Source: Punctularia strigosozonata HHB-11173 SS5
Lineage: Eukaryota; Basidiomycota; Agaricomycetes; Corticiales; Punctulariaceae
Length of the DNA: 64,000 nucleotides
Reading direction: 5' to 3'
NCBI RefSeq assembly: GCF_000264995.1
Contig: NW_006767438.1
Location: forward strand, 1,255,801-1,319,800
Shown here: in pieces, positions 46,383 to 57,282 of the stretch
Layout: every line of letters starts with the position of its first letter
Numbering within the stretch: the stretch's first letter is position 1
Notes under the pieces: model-generated
The model's database searches: none
The model's input: the letters and a program-made list of their open reading frames with translations, nothing else
What the model was told of the DNA's origin: nothing
Translations under genes and position numbers: made by a program

Positions 46383-47872
46383 TCACTTGTCTACGTTGGT
46401 CTCCCCTATTTGATTAAACGTCTGCGCGAACGTCTGGATGAAGTCAAGCCCCGTCTTGCCGTCCAGAACGCCCTCCCGCCAGTTCACCCAGATCCCCATG
46501 CCCGTTCCAGGGTAAGATACGACGTTCATCACCAAGGCAGCGGTCAGCGGCCCAGGGTTCTGCGCAAACCAAAGCCCGTCAACGCGCAGCCCCGGGATGG
46601 GCGGGCCAGGGCCAACTCCAAGGTTTGATATCTCGAGCAGTGCGCGGAAGGGCTTCTCCGAATGAGCGCGCTTCAACAACCACTTTTCCCAGCCCGTGAT
46701 GGATGATCCGGCAGCGGGTGGCGGGTCCGGTATGTAGGCGAGCATGCCCATCTTGCCCTTGTCGGTGGCGAGGGCGGAAGGGTCGGACAGACTTGCGGCG
46801 TACGTCTTCGCGGCCTCCCAAAGTGACTCTTCCGACGGCGTCGAGGAGGCGTCTACAACGAATGAGTAGGCATGCGGTGCGACATAGTTTCCCGTGGTGC
46901 TTGGGTGGCCAAGACTCGGATCCCGAAGTGACCGTGCAGTTTCCGTTTCGAGCTCTAGCCTCTTAGGATGGAAAGCTTCGGGAGACGCCGTTATAACCTG
47001 GTGCAGAGATTGTATGCCGCAGGCCATGATGACTGGCTGCAGGGTCTTGATACCGTGCGACTTGCCGACCTTCTTGACATGATCCACAGTCGCTTGCGGG
47101 AAGAACAGCATCTTACCCGTAGGACGACACTTGAAGGATGGTGTCGAAGAAGATGGAGGCCAGGAGGGTAAAGGCGTAGGAAGAAGAATTTTCGGGATAT
47201 GCGGCCGTACAAACTCGTTGAATAGCACCCCAAGGAGATATAGAATGCTGGGTTTTAGGCTGATGGTGGAATCCATCGAAGGGGGTAATTCAATTTGCTT
47301 CGCGTCGACGGAAGGTGGAGGCGAACTTATCAGCGACAATAATTCCTGGAAGAGGACGAGGGCACCTCGTCCATCGCATAGGACGTGGTGCATGGTCATG
47401 ATCAGTGCCCCCTCCTTCGACTTCGGGGTGCGGTACCAGTCGACCCGCCAGAGCGGTGCTTCGTCTAGTTTCCAGCGAGGGTCGCTGATGTTCGCGAGTG
47501 ACGCGTCCTGGATGACAGAAAGACGATCATCGGGGCTTGGTCCAGTTTCTGTGACGAGGAACACATCTGCAGGGTGGACAACCACTCTCGAATACTTGGG
47601 GTCTCGTGTCTGATGATCGGCGATGACGCACGCAAGCATCGGGTGTCGAGATAGAAGCGCGGCGATGGCTTGAAGACCACGCTCGCGCACGTCGAATTCA
47701 CCCGGAGTCCATGCCAACGACGCGCTGAGCACTATAGTGGGTTGAAACGCCTTGCCCGCGTTGGAACGCGCGACATGGTAGCGCTCGTAGAGACCTGCAC
47801 GGGAGTTTACAGGTCAACCCGAAGATACCGTAGCTCTGAGAACCTGCCTAACTTCCGCTCGACGATGTTCAT
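46383..47872 (-). CDS. Alcohol acetyltransferase / condensation-type acyltransferase
   Basis: The main exon runs from about 47796 to the stop at 46383-46385. It starts LYERYHVARSNAGKAFQP and has ARH-type N-terminal features. The acyltransferase catalytic motif HHxxxDG is present (TMHHVLCDGRGALVLFQELL), followed by PVIMACGIQSL, GNYVAPHAYSF and a C-terminal SNLG/NPGPLTAALVMNVVSY region. This is the chloramphenicol acetyltransferase-like fold of fungal alcohol acetyltransferases, which transfer acyl groups from CoA. A short first exon from ATG 47872 (MNIVERKLG) is likely, but the first intron could not be phased cleanly: the visible GT..AG choices are either too short or out of frame. Confidence 0.75.
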
Positions 47873-48327
47873 AGGTCCTCCGCGGTCGTAGTCGAGAGTG
47901 AGCTAAGGAATGAGCCCCGTAGCTGCGCAGTGCCGATCACAAGTTTTGCCGGAGGCCCGCAGTCGGGTACGCCTCGCTGATCCGGGGATTTCGAGACAGC
48001 ACGACTGCACTGAACTTGTAATGTCATGAGAGCAAAGTGAAAAGATTCAGCGTATACTCATGATAATAGAGCAAGTGTCGACGCCGTCAGCCTCCGCGGC
48101 TGAAGAATACTCCGGCCGGAGTCGATATCGCAGTAATTCATGAGACAGGCGAAGTACGGTGCGGGGTTGGAATGAATACAGTAAACGTGAACATGATGTT
48201 CTTGTACAGTATGGCTATGTAGTAGTACCTTGTACAATATGACTAGTCCGTTCTACAGTATGACCAGTAGTAAACATTACACAGTAGAGAAAGCGACGTC
48301 GCATTTACGGAAGGATCTCGCCTGTTA
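47873..48327. other. Spacer
   Basis: About 450 bp with a few short AT-rich direct repeats (GTACAGTATG-like words at 48204-48262). No gene. Confidence 0.4.
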
Positions 48328-49199
48328 TCACCACCCGCCGTACTTCCGGCCCATGGCCGCCATACCCGCCCTCCGTTGCGCGCCCTCGACCTTGTACTCC
48401 AACGCATGGCCCACCCAGCAGCTAATGCTCCTCTTGCCCGCAGCGGCACGAAGTTCGTCCTCGTACGCATCCTCGTGCCCGTGCTCGCGGACGTTGCGCC
48501 TACGGCCGGTCTTATGCATCTCGCGCGGTGCCGGATATTCGATCGTCCGAAGGGCTGGGAAGGAACCCTCAACGTTCAGCGCGTCGGCGAGCGCCTTGAG
48601 GGCGTCATCGTCGCATTCGCCGCAGAGGGAGAGCGTCTCAAGCTTCGGCGCCTGTGTGGCAAGCGCGGCGATGCAGTCTGGGGTCATGCCCGTGTTCCCG
48701 CCAAGCTTGATGGAGCGAATGGAGCCCAGCACTGGCTTCACAAAGCCGAGGAACTGGAGTGAAAAACGGAGGTGAGCCAGGAAGGGAAGAGAGGGGAAGA
48801 AGTGGGGGGCTGACAGCGCCGTGGCTCAACGCATACATCTCGAGGTCCTTGAAGCTCTCGCTCGAGCCAGCGAGGAGCACGGAGGATTGGGCAAAGCGAC
48901 TCATGAACCGCTCGAAGGTTGCACTGACGATCTTGCACGTCGGTGGCGGGATCGATGCAACCGTTTTCTCGTCGGGGTATCCATACGTATCACCTGCTGT
49001 GTATAACTAGACGAAGAGTTTGGGCATTCCAAAACTGATGAAGTTCACGGTTGGATACGTACATGCTGCAGATCGGGCCAACTGGAGACCAATCTCAAGA
49101 GTGTGAGCAAGCCGAAGTCGGTACGGGCACAAGTCATGGCTTCGTGGCGGAAGGTTTGGATGTGCTTGAGCTTGCAGAGGGCATCGACGAGTTTATCAC
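48328..49199 (-). CDS. Leucine-rich-repeat (F-box-type) protein, 5' end unresolved
   Basis: Three 3' exons are clear: 49199-49059, 48993-48815, 48753-48328. They read DALCKLKHIQTFRHE, LLTLLRLVSNWPDLQH, IPPPTCKIVSATFERF, SFKDLEMYALSHGA, then LGSIRSIKLGGNTGMTPDC, APKLETLSLCGECDDDALKA and FPALRTIEYP. The spacing of Leu/Ile and Cys is that of LRRs in mushroom F-box proteins. The last 60 residues are basic and end GMAAMGRKYGGW. The exon upstream of 49199 must end in phase 1, but I could not find it. A frame starting MPKAEVANKENAG near 49640 may be the true first exon, or the gene may be 5'-truncated. No F-box was seen. Confidence 0.55.
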
Positions 49200-49819
49200 C
49201 TAAGCAGTTGTCGTACGAATGGAGGGGCCCCGACTGGGGGATGTTTTATGAGCAGAACGTAGCGTATAATAAGATCAAAATAACATACAAATTTAAGGGT
49301 CAATGAAGTGAGATTGGGCGTCCTAGGAACGTTGCTCGGTGAGTCGGAATTCCTCCGCTACATATAGCACGTTATGCGCACCGCTTGATTAGAGCGGCAA
49401 TGACATCTCCACGCGTACTCGGAAACCTCCTATCCGCCGTGCTAAATCCTATCACCTGCGATGCCTATCAATCTTCACCACTGAAATGTGTACTGGAGGC
49501 GTACCAGCTCCTTCACGGCCTCGCCCCTGCCGCCAACGATCAGGTAGGACGTTTTCTGCTTGATATCCGACTGCGTGCCCTGAATGACAACGCGTGTCTC
49601 ATTTCCAGCGTTTTCTTTGTTGGCGACTTCGGCTTTCGGCATCTTGCTTTCTCGTCTCGGGCGCCTGACGGGAGTACTTATTGCAAGCTGGAACGCGCTC
49701 ACGTGATAGCAGTGCGCCACAAAGCGCGTTTTGCTGGATGTTTGAGAAACCACATTGATCCGAGTACGTGAACAGTACAAAACCCCGCATTCCAAGACAA
49801 AGAGATCAGTCATAGTAGC
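49200..49819. other. Unresolved 5' part of the LRR gene and spacer
   Basis: It contains a minus-strand frame MPKAEVANKENAGNETRVV (from about 49640) that might be the first exon of the LRR gene. AT-rich sequence at 49255-49310 separates it from the clear exons. Confidence 0.3.
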
Positions 49820-51361
49820 TCATTTACGCCCCTGGATGATGTACCAATAATGGCTGTTGTAAAATGAAACATCATCACCTGCCCACTGCAGATATGAGTT
49901 AACCCTCGGAACCGGACCCCTCCATTTGTTCTTCTCGACCTTCTGAATAAAACGGACACCCATATCACGAAGAATGCTCTCCTCCATCTCTGCTTCGGCA
50001 TGACTGTACGCGGTGAACACCGCCGGAACGCCTCCATCGATGATGACCTCCAGAGTCTTCCTCCAGCTGACCGTCTCAACCTCGGAGAAACCCGTGTTTA
50101 GAGCCACGATGAGATCAGGTTGCTGGCGGGCGTGATTGCTCTTGTGAACGAAAACCTCGTACGGTCCTTTGTAAAAAGCGGCTTCCCGAGTTCGTCCCCG
50201 AGACGCGCAGGGAGGGCACGCCAGTTCTGATTCAGCCCATTCGGTTTCTGACTCGGAGTTAGTCGGTATATTCGGGCCGACGAGGCAAATGTTGAGCGCT
50301 CGGAGGCTCGGGAGGTAGTGAAGGATTTCCTCCGTCATCGCTCGCCCGTGAAACTCCCGGGACTCGACGCTGACGAAATGGATGCAAAGCTTCGAGCGCA
50401 TCTCCAGAGAGGGTATAGCCTGTTCTAGAGCAGCCAGAACGGTGAGCGGGAGCACGGTTGACTCCATTGCCAACAACTTCGTAGCTCGTGCGACATCCTT
50501 ATTATTCGTCCCGAACTCCCTCGATGTGAACTCGGCCGCGAAGTCAAACTTTGGGAAGATGCACGTATTGTAGTCATCCCAGCCGCGAAGGGAGGAAAGC
50601 TGGATGTATTGCGTGCGCGGTTGGGGTGTGCGAATTGCCAACTTGTTCATATGATGCCGCGCGATTGCATAGTCAATCTTGAGACGTTCAACGCAAGCCA
50701 CAGTTTGCAGGTCGCGACACAGGTCCGCATTGTGAGCGCGGTCGAACTCGACTGCGCAGCTAGGCGAACACCACCAAGCAAGCTCGCATCGCGAACACGC
50801 CGAGAAGTCGCCAGCTTTGCTGGTGTGAAAAGGTGTGTGGAAGCAGACCTCGCATTTGATCTGGTGTCTAACGCAGTTCTGATTGAGTTCACGAAGGTTG
50901 ACCTGCTCAGGAAACGCACTGGATGTATCCCAGGAGCCCTGGAAATTTCTTGAACCTAAACTCCTACAGACTTCTGCTTATGCCAAATAGAAGACATTCC
51001 TTGGAATCAGAATGCTTACCTGCGCCATCGAGTATTGAAAAGGCGTATATGGCTGCGTTGGATCCGTCCGCTGGTCTGCCTGGTTCACCTCTCGGAACTG
51101 ACTGCAAAGCTTCTTGTGGAATTTCCAGTCACGCCTTTGACAAGTCTGATTGCCTGCAGAATATAATAAGACGCATGAGATGGCAGTAGATGGAGGTTTC
51201 TGGGTTTGTGTACAGTACGAGACGCGTTCGCATCCTGTGCACTTTGACAGCTTCACACCGTGCGCAGGAGGCTGCAGACACCATTCGCAGATCAGACGGG
51301 CAGCCTGCAGTACTGATACATAGGGAGAGAACACCTTTGCGGGAATATCATCTGAGGTCAT
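49820..51361 (-). CDS. MYND zinc-finger protein, Mss51-like
   Basis: Spliced model (minus): 51361-51214, 51153-51020, 50902-49820; 454 residues. Finger 1 is a MYND finger: CEWCLQPPAHGVKLSKCTGC, then YCNQTCQRRDWKFHKKLC. The third exon opens with a second, irregular finger (KCEVCFHTPF, CSRCELAWWCSPSCAVEFDR, HNADLC). The C-terminal 280 residues resemble the Mss51 C-terminal domain: LPSLRALNICLVGPNIP, ACPPCASRGRTREAAFYKGP, QPDLIVALNTGF, VPAVFTAYSHAEAE. Yeast Mss51 activates COX1 translation in mitochondria, but most mushroom members of this expanded family have no assigned role. The second intron is long (117 bp). A 100-bp fragment of this gene lies at 16829-16925. Confidence 0.85.
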
Positions 51362-52157
51362 GAGAGACAATGATGGAGGGGAAAAGAGGTATGGTCAGGC
51401 ATGCGGCAAGCCTTAATTGGCGTTGGCGGACTTGTAGCGGCGTTGTCCGTGCGGAGATCGAAGTCAACTACTCCGCGCGCCTCTCATTCTTTGCCAACCG
51501 CTTTGCAGGCCTGAGCTCGATCACCAGTGCACCGCAAATCCTTTGTACAGTGTCAGTCTAATGGTACCATGATCAACCCGCCTGGATGCCGGGCATGTGG
51601 CCATCCATCACTTCACACATTCCATGGGCTCCTGTAAGAAGGTCAGACCAATGCTGGCTCTAGTGGCTTTCGATACAGCTTTTACGTTAATCCAAGTGTC
51701 GTCTCGGAAGATACATTCTCCTCCGTATAAGTGTACGCACTCCAAGTTGCTTACATATAGTAGTGCCATAGTCACCTCTCCTGATGTCTGCTTAGCACAT
51801 CTTGGGTGTCAGGAGGGACCTGCTCACACGTTTTCAGATGGAAACGAGACCTTCGGTTCTGGATCAGGCGAAGGGCTGAAGGTGCGTAGGATCAGCAGGC
51901 GTGCTTCGTAACCTTGCATAGCTTCACCTTCGTTGTTCACAAACCCTCTGGCATGCCCCTTGTCCGTATGCCGGAGTCCGGTTCTCGGGCAGTTGACGAT
52001 GAACCGGACTATATCGGCCGTTAAAGGACGACGCCTGCTGGAGATCAACGAGACCATCAGGCGCTGATTGATATTCTGCCACAGTGGCTGCAATTTGTAT
52101 ACGTATCCACGTAGCAAACCTTCCTTGCAATATCATGATTTGGACAGTCTAATCCCG
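51362..52157. other. Spacer between MYND gene and epoxide hydrolase 2
   Basis: About 800 bp containing the promoter of the MYND gene. No supported frame. Confidence 0.5.
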
Positions 52158-53730
52158 CTATTCAACATAGTACCCTCCGATCTCCTGGATATCCGCTACG
52201 AGAGCAGCTGGATTGTCGAGGCCTGGGAAATGCCCACCGCGCTCATGTTCTAAATTAAGCTCATTAGCCCGCAAGCATAGCCTCATTGAGGGTATGGATC
52301 ACGTACCGTGCAAAAAGGTCAAATTGCCGACTTTCTCGATGTATGCCCGCGGAAATCCGAGATTGTACGGGAATGCACTGAAGCCCATCGGAGTCGCAGG
52401 ACGAGGAACGTCAAAGTTCGATGGCAAGAAGTTCTGCGAATAGATCCAGGACGAGGACAGGAACGTCTTGGAGAGGTAGTAGAGCGAGATTGAGGTCAGG
52501 ATCGCCGTGTCGTTGAGGACCGAAGGTCCAGTGCCGCGTTTCGGATCCGAAAACTCCGTCCACAGCTCGTACATCCAGGTGAGCTGTCCGACGGGGCTGT
52601 CGTACAACGCCAAGCCGATCGTGTTGGGCTATACTCCGAAATGTATCAGTTCCGACGTCCAGGGCAAGCACTAGCATGGTGTAAACAGAGCGTACCCTCC
52701 ATTCTTGTTCGTCGAAGTATGCCATTCCACGAGCTGCAAACGCATCGTTGATCTTTAACTGTGTGATCTCGAACGCGGAAAGGCTGATGTTGGCACTCTG
52801 AGCGTCGGCTGTGGTAGGGGGCAAGAACGGAATGAAACAGAATTGTGCCGCGCGCACTGTTGAGGCGTAGTTGGCGTATAGGATGTACGCGACTTGTGAG
52901 CCCTGCATCAGCTCGGATGTCAATGGGGGAGCTTGGAGCGTTGGGTCATGCTACATACCCAATCACTACCAAAAGCCGTGTAAGTCTTGTATCCAAGGAC
53001 GTCCACCATGAGCGTGTTGAAGATGCGGGCACTATCCTCGTTCGTCCACTCTGCCGAGGGAAGCGAGGAGAAACCGAAGCCTGGGAGGGAGGGCACAACA
53101 ACGTTGAACGATACTAGAACACGAATACACGTTCAGCTGCATGAAGTCGGCCACGAAAGCAATACGGCATAATCTCACTGTTATTTCCTTGCGCATTCAC
53201 TGCGCGGTCAGTCAACGGCTTGACGGTGGGCAGCCATTCATGAAAGGAGCCTGAACAGATTGTTGATCACTTGGTCAGACGCGGGATGCTCGAACTTACC
53301 AGGCCATCCATGGAACATGATCAGCGGGATGGCATCCGGTTCGGCCGACTTTTCGTGAACGAAATGCACTGTAACGTTCTCGATTTCGACCGTGAACTGG
53401 TTGAATCTGTCGGAAAACGTCTGAATCAGCGTGTGGAGAGCCCGAGCACATGCAAATCACATACTTATTGAGGGCAGTTTGTTGCTCATACCAGTCGAAA
53501 TTATGCAACCATTCGCTGCGGAGCGTTTCTATTGTTTCCAGCTCGACACCCCATGTCTCGTTCCCGCCGGTGAAGCTCGGTGCCTTTGGGAATTGTGCGT
53601 TTGACACTAACAAGTTCATGCGATGAACTTCATCGGGAGGTATGTTAATCTTGAAAGGTTTGACATCCCAGGCAAGCGCGGGCAAGATGCTGGAAGTCAA
53701 CAGCAGAGCGACAGAGATGAGCGTAAGCAT
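52158..53730 (-). CDS. Epoxide hydrolase, secreted or ER-type, paralogue 2
   Basis: Spliced model (minus): 53730-53465, 53406-53300, 53250-53179, 53113-52959, 52902-52696, 52628-52307, 52249-52158; 406 residues. Signal peptide LTLISVALLLTSSILPALA, then the epoxide-hydrolase N-terminal domain (WDVKPFKINIPPDEV) and the alpha/beta core with MFHGWPG, SFNVVVPSLPGFGFSS, the GSDWGS nucleophile elbow (here GSDWGSQVAY) and the catalytic His in RGGHFPGLDNPAAL. Exon lengths are identical to those of paralogue 3 downstream. It is the middle member of the three-gene family and looks intact. The substrate is unknown; a detoxifying or secondary-metabolite role is inference. Confidence 0.93.
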
Positions 53731-54700
53731 CGTGAGCGGCGAGTTTCGCTGTTTTAGTTGGGGAGTATTGTCGCGTTTTCGGCCTTAAAAACAGACAAGC
53801 GTTTCTCCGTGCGGCTCAACCCACATGCCAATGAGTAAGACTGTGCCAATCCCAGTAAGCTTGCGCTTCCGTTGCTGATGAAGCTACACAAAGACGCGAT
53901 TCGACGTAGACCTTGGTCAGCTGCAGTAGCGAGGTTATCGGAGCATTATACCTAATGTCGTAGCATCGAGACAGCAGATGGGCTCCTTCGTGAGCTTAAC
54001 TCGAATCGAATGTCGATTGTAAGGGATGGCTTCAAGTTCATGTCGATGAGTAGGGCGGAATCAAAACTCCATCAGTTGAAGCACCCATGCACATGTACAT
54101 CTGCACCGAGAGAGCATCCGAGGGAACAGGGGACATGCTAACGAACGGCATCACAAACAAATGTCTGAACATTTGCCAGCTACACGATGGAGTACGTAAG
54201 CGACGCAAACTTTGGAACTGGCTGTCTGTGGCCGAAGATGCTTGCGTGCAAGAAGGACGCGCGTCCCTTTGGTATGATGGGCCGGAATGGATGCAAGTTA
54301 AGGAGGGATTGTAGGCTAAGACCCAAGGGGTTCCACGGGAAAGCCAGGAACGCCAAGAAGACCGGAAGTTGACCCGAAGCATGTATATGGTGTAGAGTCT
54401 GTTGGCGCGCTCAAACCTATATGAGAGTGAAGCAACGACGACGGTAGACACGAAGTTATGCTGCTCGCGAGTATACATACCTGTATGTGGAAGCAGCTCG
54501 GAGAGTAGCGGAGTAGTACGAGTCAAAGCGGGCGGTTTCGCCGTGACGTCATGATCAGCATCTACCCCGGTCATGCATTATTTGTGTCCGGTATTCGAGC
54601 AAGTACCTCATGCCCATGTAGAGTACAGTGCAGCATCACGATAACAAAGGTAACATGCTCAGTGCGCTTGGCACGAAGCAGCAACAAGCATCAATATCCA
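53731..54700. other. Duplicated intergenic/promoter segment A
   Basis: Promoter side of epoxide hydrolase 2. It aligns in blocks with 56275-57065 upstream of paralogue 3, for example GGCTCAACCCACA, GCTGATGAAGCT, CTTGGTCAGCTGCA and TGCAAGAA. No gene of its own. Confidence 0.7.
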
Positions 54701-56274
54701 CTACGCAACGTAATATCCCGCCATCTCCTGAAGATCCGCAACGAGGGCGGCCGGATTGTCGAGGCCCGGGAAATGTCCGCCAGAGTCGTGTTCTGAAGAA
54801 TCAGACTTGTGAGACCGAGAAAGTCACAAGAGCATACGGATGGGGTTCAGAACGCACCGTTGAGGAAGGTCAGGTTACCGACTCGCTCCACGTATGCCCG
54901 CGGGTATCCGAGATTGTAAGGGAACGCGCTGAACCCCATTGGCGTCGCCGGACGAGGAACGTCAAAATTCGTGGATAAGGAATTCTGAGAGTAAATCCAG
55001 GATGAGGACAGGTAGGTCTTGGAGAGGTAGTAGAGCGAGATCGAGGTCAAGATCGCTGTGTCGGTGAGGACGGACGGGCCGGTGCCGCGCTTGGGATCGG
55101 AAAACTCCGTCCACAGTTCGTACATCCAGGAGAGCTGTCCAGTGGGATTATCATACAACGCTAAGCCGATGGTGTTCGGCTGGTCACGGACGGGTGAGCT
55201 CATTGACACAGATGCGGCACATAACGAGCGGCACGTACTCTCCACTGCTGTTCGTGGAAGAAACCCATTCCACGAGCGATGAACGCGTCGTTATTCTGCA
55301 GCTGCGCAACCTCGAAAGCGGATAGGCTGACGTTGGCAGTTCGAGCGTCAGTTGAGGTAGGGGGCAAGAACGGGATGAAACAGAATTGTGCCGCGCGCAC
55401 TGTCGAGGTATAGTTGGCGTATAGGATGTACGCGACTTCCGAGCCCTGCATCGGTTCGAATGTTTATTGGGGAGCTTAGAGTGTCAGATCATGCAACACA
55501 CCCAGTCACTGCCAAAGGTCGTGTAGGTCTTGTATCCGAGGACGTCCACCATAAGCGTATTGAAGATGCGCGCGCTGTCCTCGTTCGTCCACTCGGGCGA
55601 GGAAAGAGAGGAAAAACCAAAACCCGGCAGGGAGGGCACGACGACGTTGAAGGACACTAGACAGTAAACGCACGTTAAATTTCTGACTTGGATGCGGGAG
55701 CAACCTGGCAAGAGCTCACCATTCTTTCCTTGCGCGTTCACGGCGCGCTCGGTCAATGGCTTGACAGTTGGAAGCCATTCGTGGAAGGAACCTTAATAAG
55801 CGTTGGTCACTTCATCGAACCTGCAGGCATGAGACTTTACCAGGCCATCCATGAAACATGATGAGCGGGATGGCGTCCGGTTCGGAGGACGTTTCATGTA
55901 CGAAATGCACCATTATATTCTCGATCTCAACCGTGAACTGGTTGAACCTGCAGGACAGGCGGCGAATCAGCGCAAGCTGGGATTAAGGTGTAGAAATCGC
56001 GAGGATACCTGTTGAGCAAGGACTGTTGCTCATACCAGTCGAATTCATCAATCCATTTGCCGCGGACCGACTCCAATGTGCCCAGTTCGACACCCCATGT
56101 CGCGTTTCCACCGGTAAAACTCGGGGCATTTGGGAATTGAGCGCTTGACGACAACAAGTTCATGCGAATAACTGCCTCTTGAGGTATATCAACCTTGAAA
56201 GGTTTGACATCCCATGCAAGCGCAGGCAAGAAGTTGGCAGTCAAGAAGAGAGCGACGGAGATAAAAGTAACCAT
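54701..56274 (-). CDS. Epoxide hydrolase, secreted or ER-type, paralogue 3
   Basis: Spliced model (minus): 56274-56009, 55947-55841, 55791-55720, 55656-55502, 55445-55239, 55179-54858, 54792-54701; 406 residues. Signal peptide TFISVALFLTANFLPALA, N-terminal domain WDVKPFKVDIPQEAV, core motifs MFHGWPG, SFNVVVPSLPGFGFSS, GSDWGSEVAY (nucleophile Asp) and SGGHFPGLDNPAAL (catalytic His). Exon lengths match paralogue 2 exactly, and the proteins differ mainly by conservative changes. The first intron uses the donor GTATCC and the second an acceptor ending TTAAG. It looks intact. The tandem unit boundary lies at its stop codon. Confidence 0.93.
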
Positions 56275-57282
56275 TATGCGTGGCTAGCTTCGCTGTGTCT
56301 TGATCGGGGAGTACCGTTTATATAGGGAAAGAATTTTCTCGGTTTTGGCTCAACCCACACGCCAAATGAGTAAGAGTATGCTGAGCCCAGGGAGGATTGC
56401 GTTTCCGTCGCTGATGAAGCTTGGCGAAACGCAGGTCGATCTAGGGCTTGGTCAGCTGCAAAAGCGACGTTCACGGAGCATCATACCTGGCGTTGTAGCA
56501 CCAAGATGACATGCAAGCTTCTGTGTGAGCTTCTCGTTGAAACCTAATCCAAAGCCGGATGGATGTCGATGTCATGGAGTGCTAGCCTCAAGTTCAACAC
56601 TGAACTCCCCAAAAACTTTCAATGAGGGCAGGATCTAGCGTCAGCCGGATCCCCTGGTTGGCATATATATCTGGGCTGAATGAGCTTCCGATTGAGCAGA
56701 GAGACGAGCTGACGACATCACGCTCGGTATGCTAAGGATCTACGCAGCTAAGCGACGTAGGACGTAAGCAGCGCAGACTCCGGACCTCGCTACTCTTGGC
56801 GGAATGTGTTTGCGCGCAAGAACATGCATCCCTTCGGAGTCGGTGTGTTTGTGCGTGATAGTAATACACGGCCGTGGCGAGCTCGAAAAGTACGAGGTCA
56901 AAGGAGGAATGCCATGACATCATCTGCAGTGCGCCTGCTGCATTATTCAATGATCGCCTTCAGTGCGGTGTGATTGCGCTCACTAGTAACACGGGCGACA
57001 TGCTTAGTACGCTGGATATAAAGTAGGTTGAACATCCCTCAAAGAATCTAACATCCACTATACGACGCATGTATGCAAGGCAAAACCTAGTATGCTACGA
57101 TCTGCGCTATGTCTCAGCGGGCCATGAGTTACTCCCGGGTCACGACTCCGCGGTCTCAGCCGGACAGAAATGGTCGGCAGAGAAATGGTCGGAGGATGGG
57201 ATACAGGAACGGAAATGGAGATCTGTAAAAGCGCAATCAGATTCGCTCCCACGGAAACGCTTTGAAGCATACTCACAAGTAA
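56275..57282. other. Duplicated intergenic/promoter segment B and spacer
   Basis: Promoter side of epoxide hydrolase 3, ending at the duplication edge near 57065, followed by about 220 bp of unique sequence before PRP3. A second TATATAT lies at 56662-56668. No gene. Confidence 0.6.
56318..56325 (-). promoter_or_regulatory. TATA box of epoxide hydrolase 3
   Basis: TATATAAA on the minus strand, 44-51 bp before the ATG at 56274. The equivalent position of paralogue 2 has only a weak TTTTTAAG-like word, so the two promoters may differ in strength. Confidence 0.5.

Larger units (their letters stand above)
52158..57065 (-). repeat. Tandem duplication of an epoxide-hydrolase unit (about 2.4-2.5 kb each)
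   Basis: Unit A spans about 52158-54700 and unit B about 54701-57065. Coding parts align throughout, and so do many blocks of the upstream non-coding DNA. At the far end the sequence ATCCACTATACGACGC (57052-57067) matches ATCCACTACGCAACG at the stop of paralogue 3 (54695-54709), preceded in both by GACATGCT/AACATGCT and TAGTACGCT/CAGTGCGCT. The breakpoint therefore lies at or near the stop codon of the gene. Confidence 0.8.
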
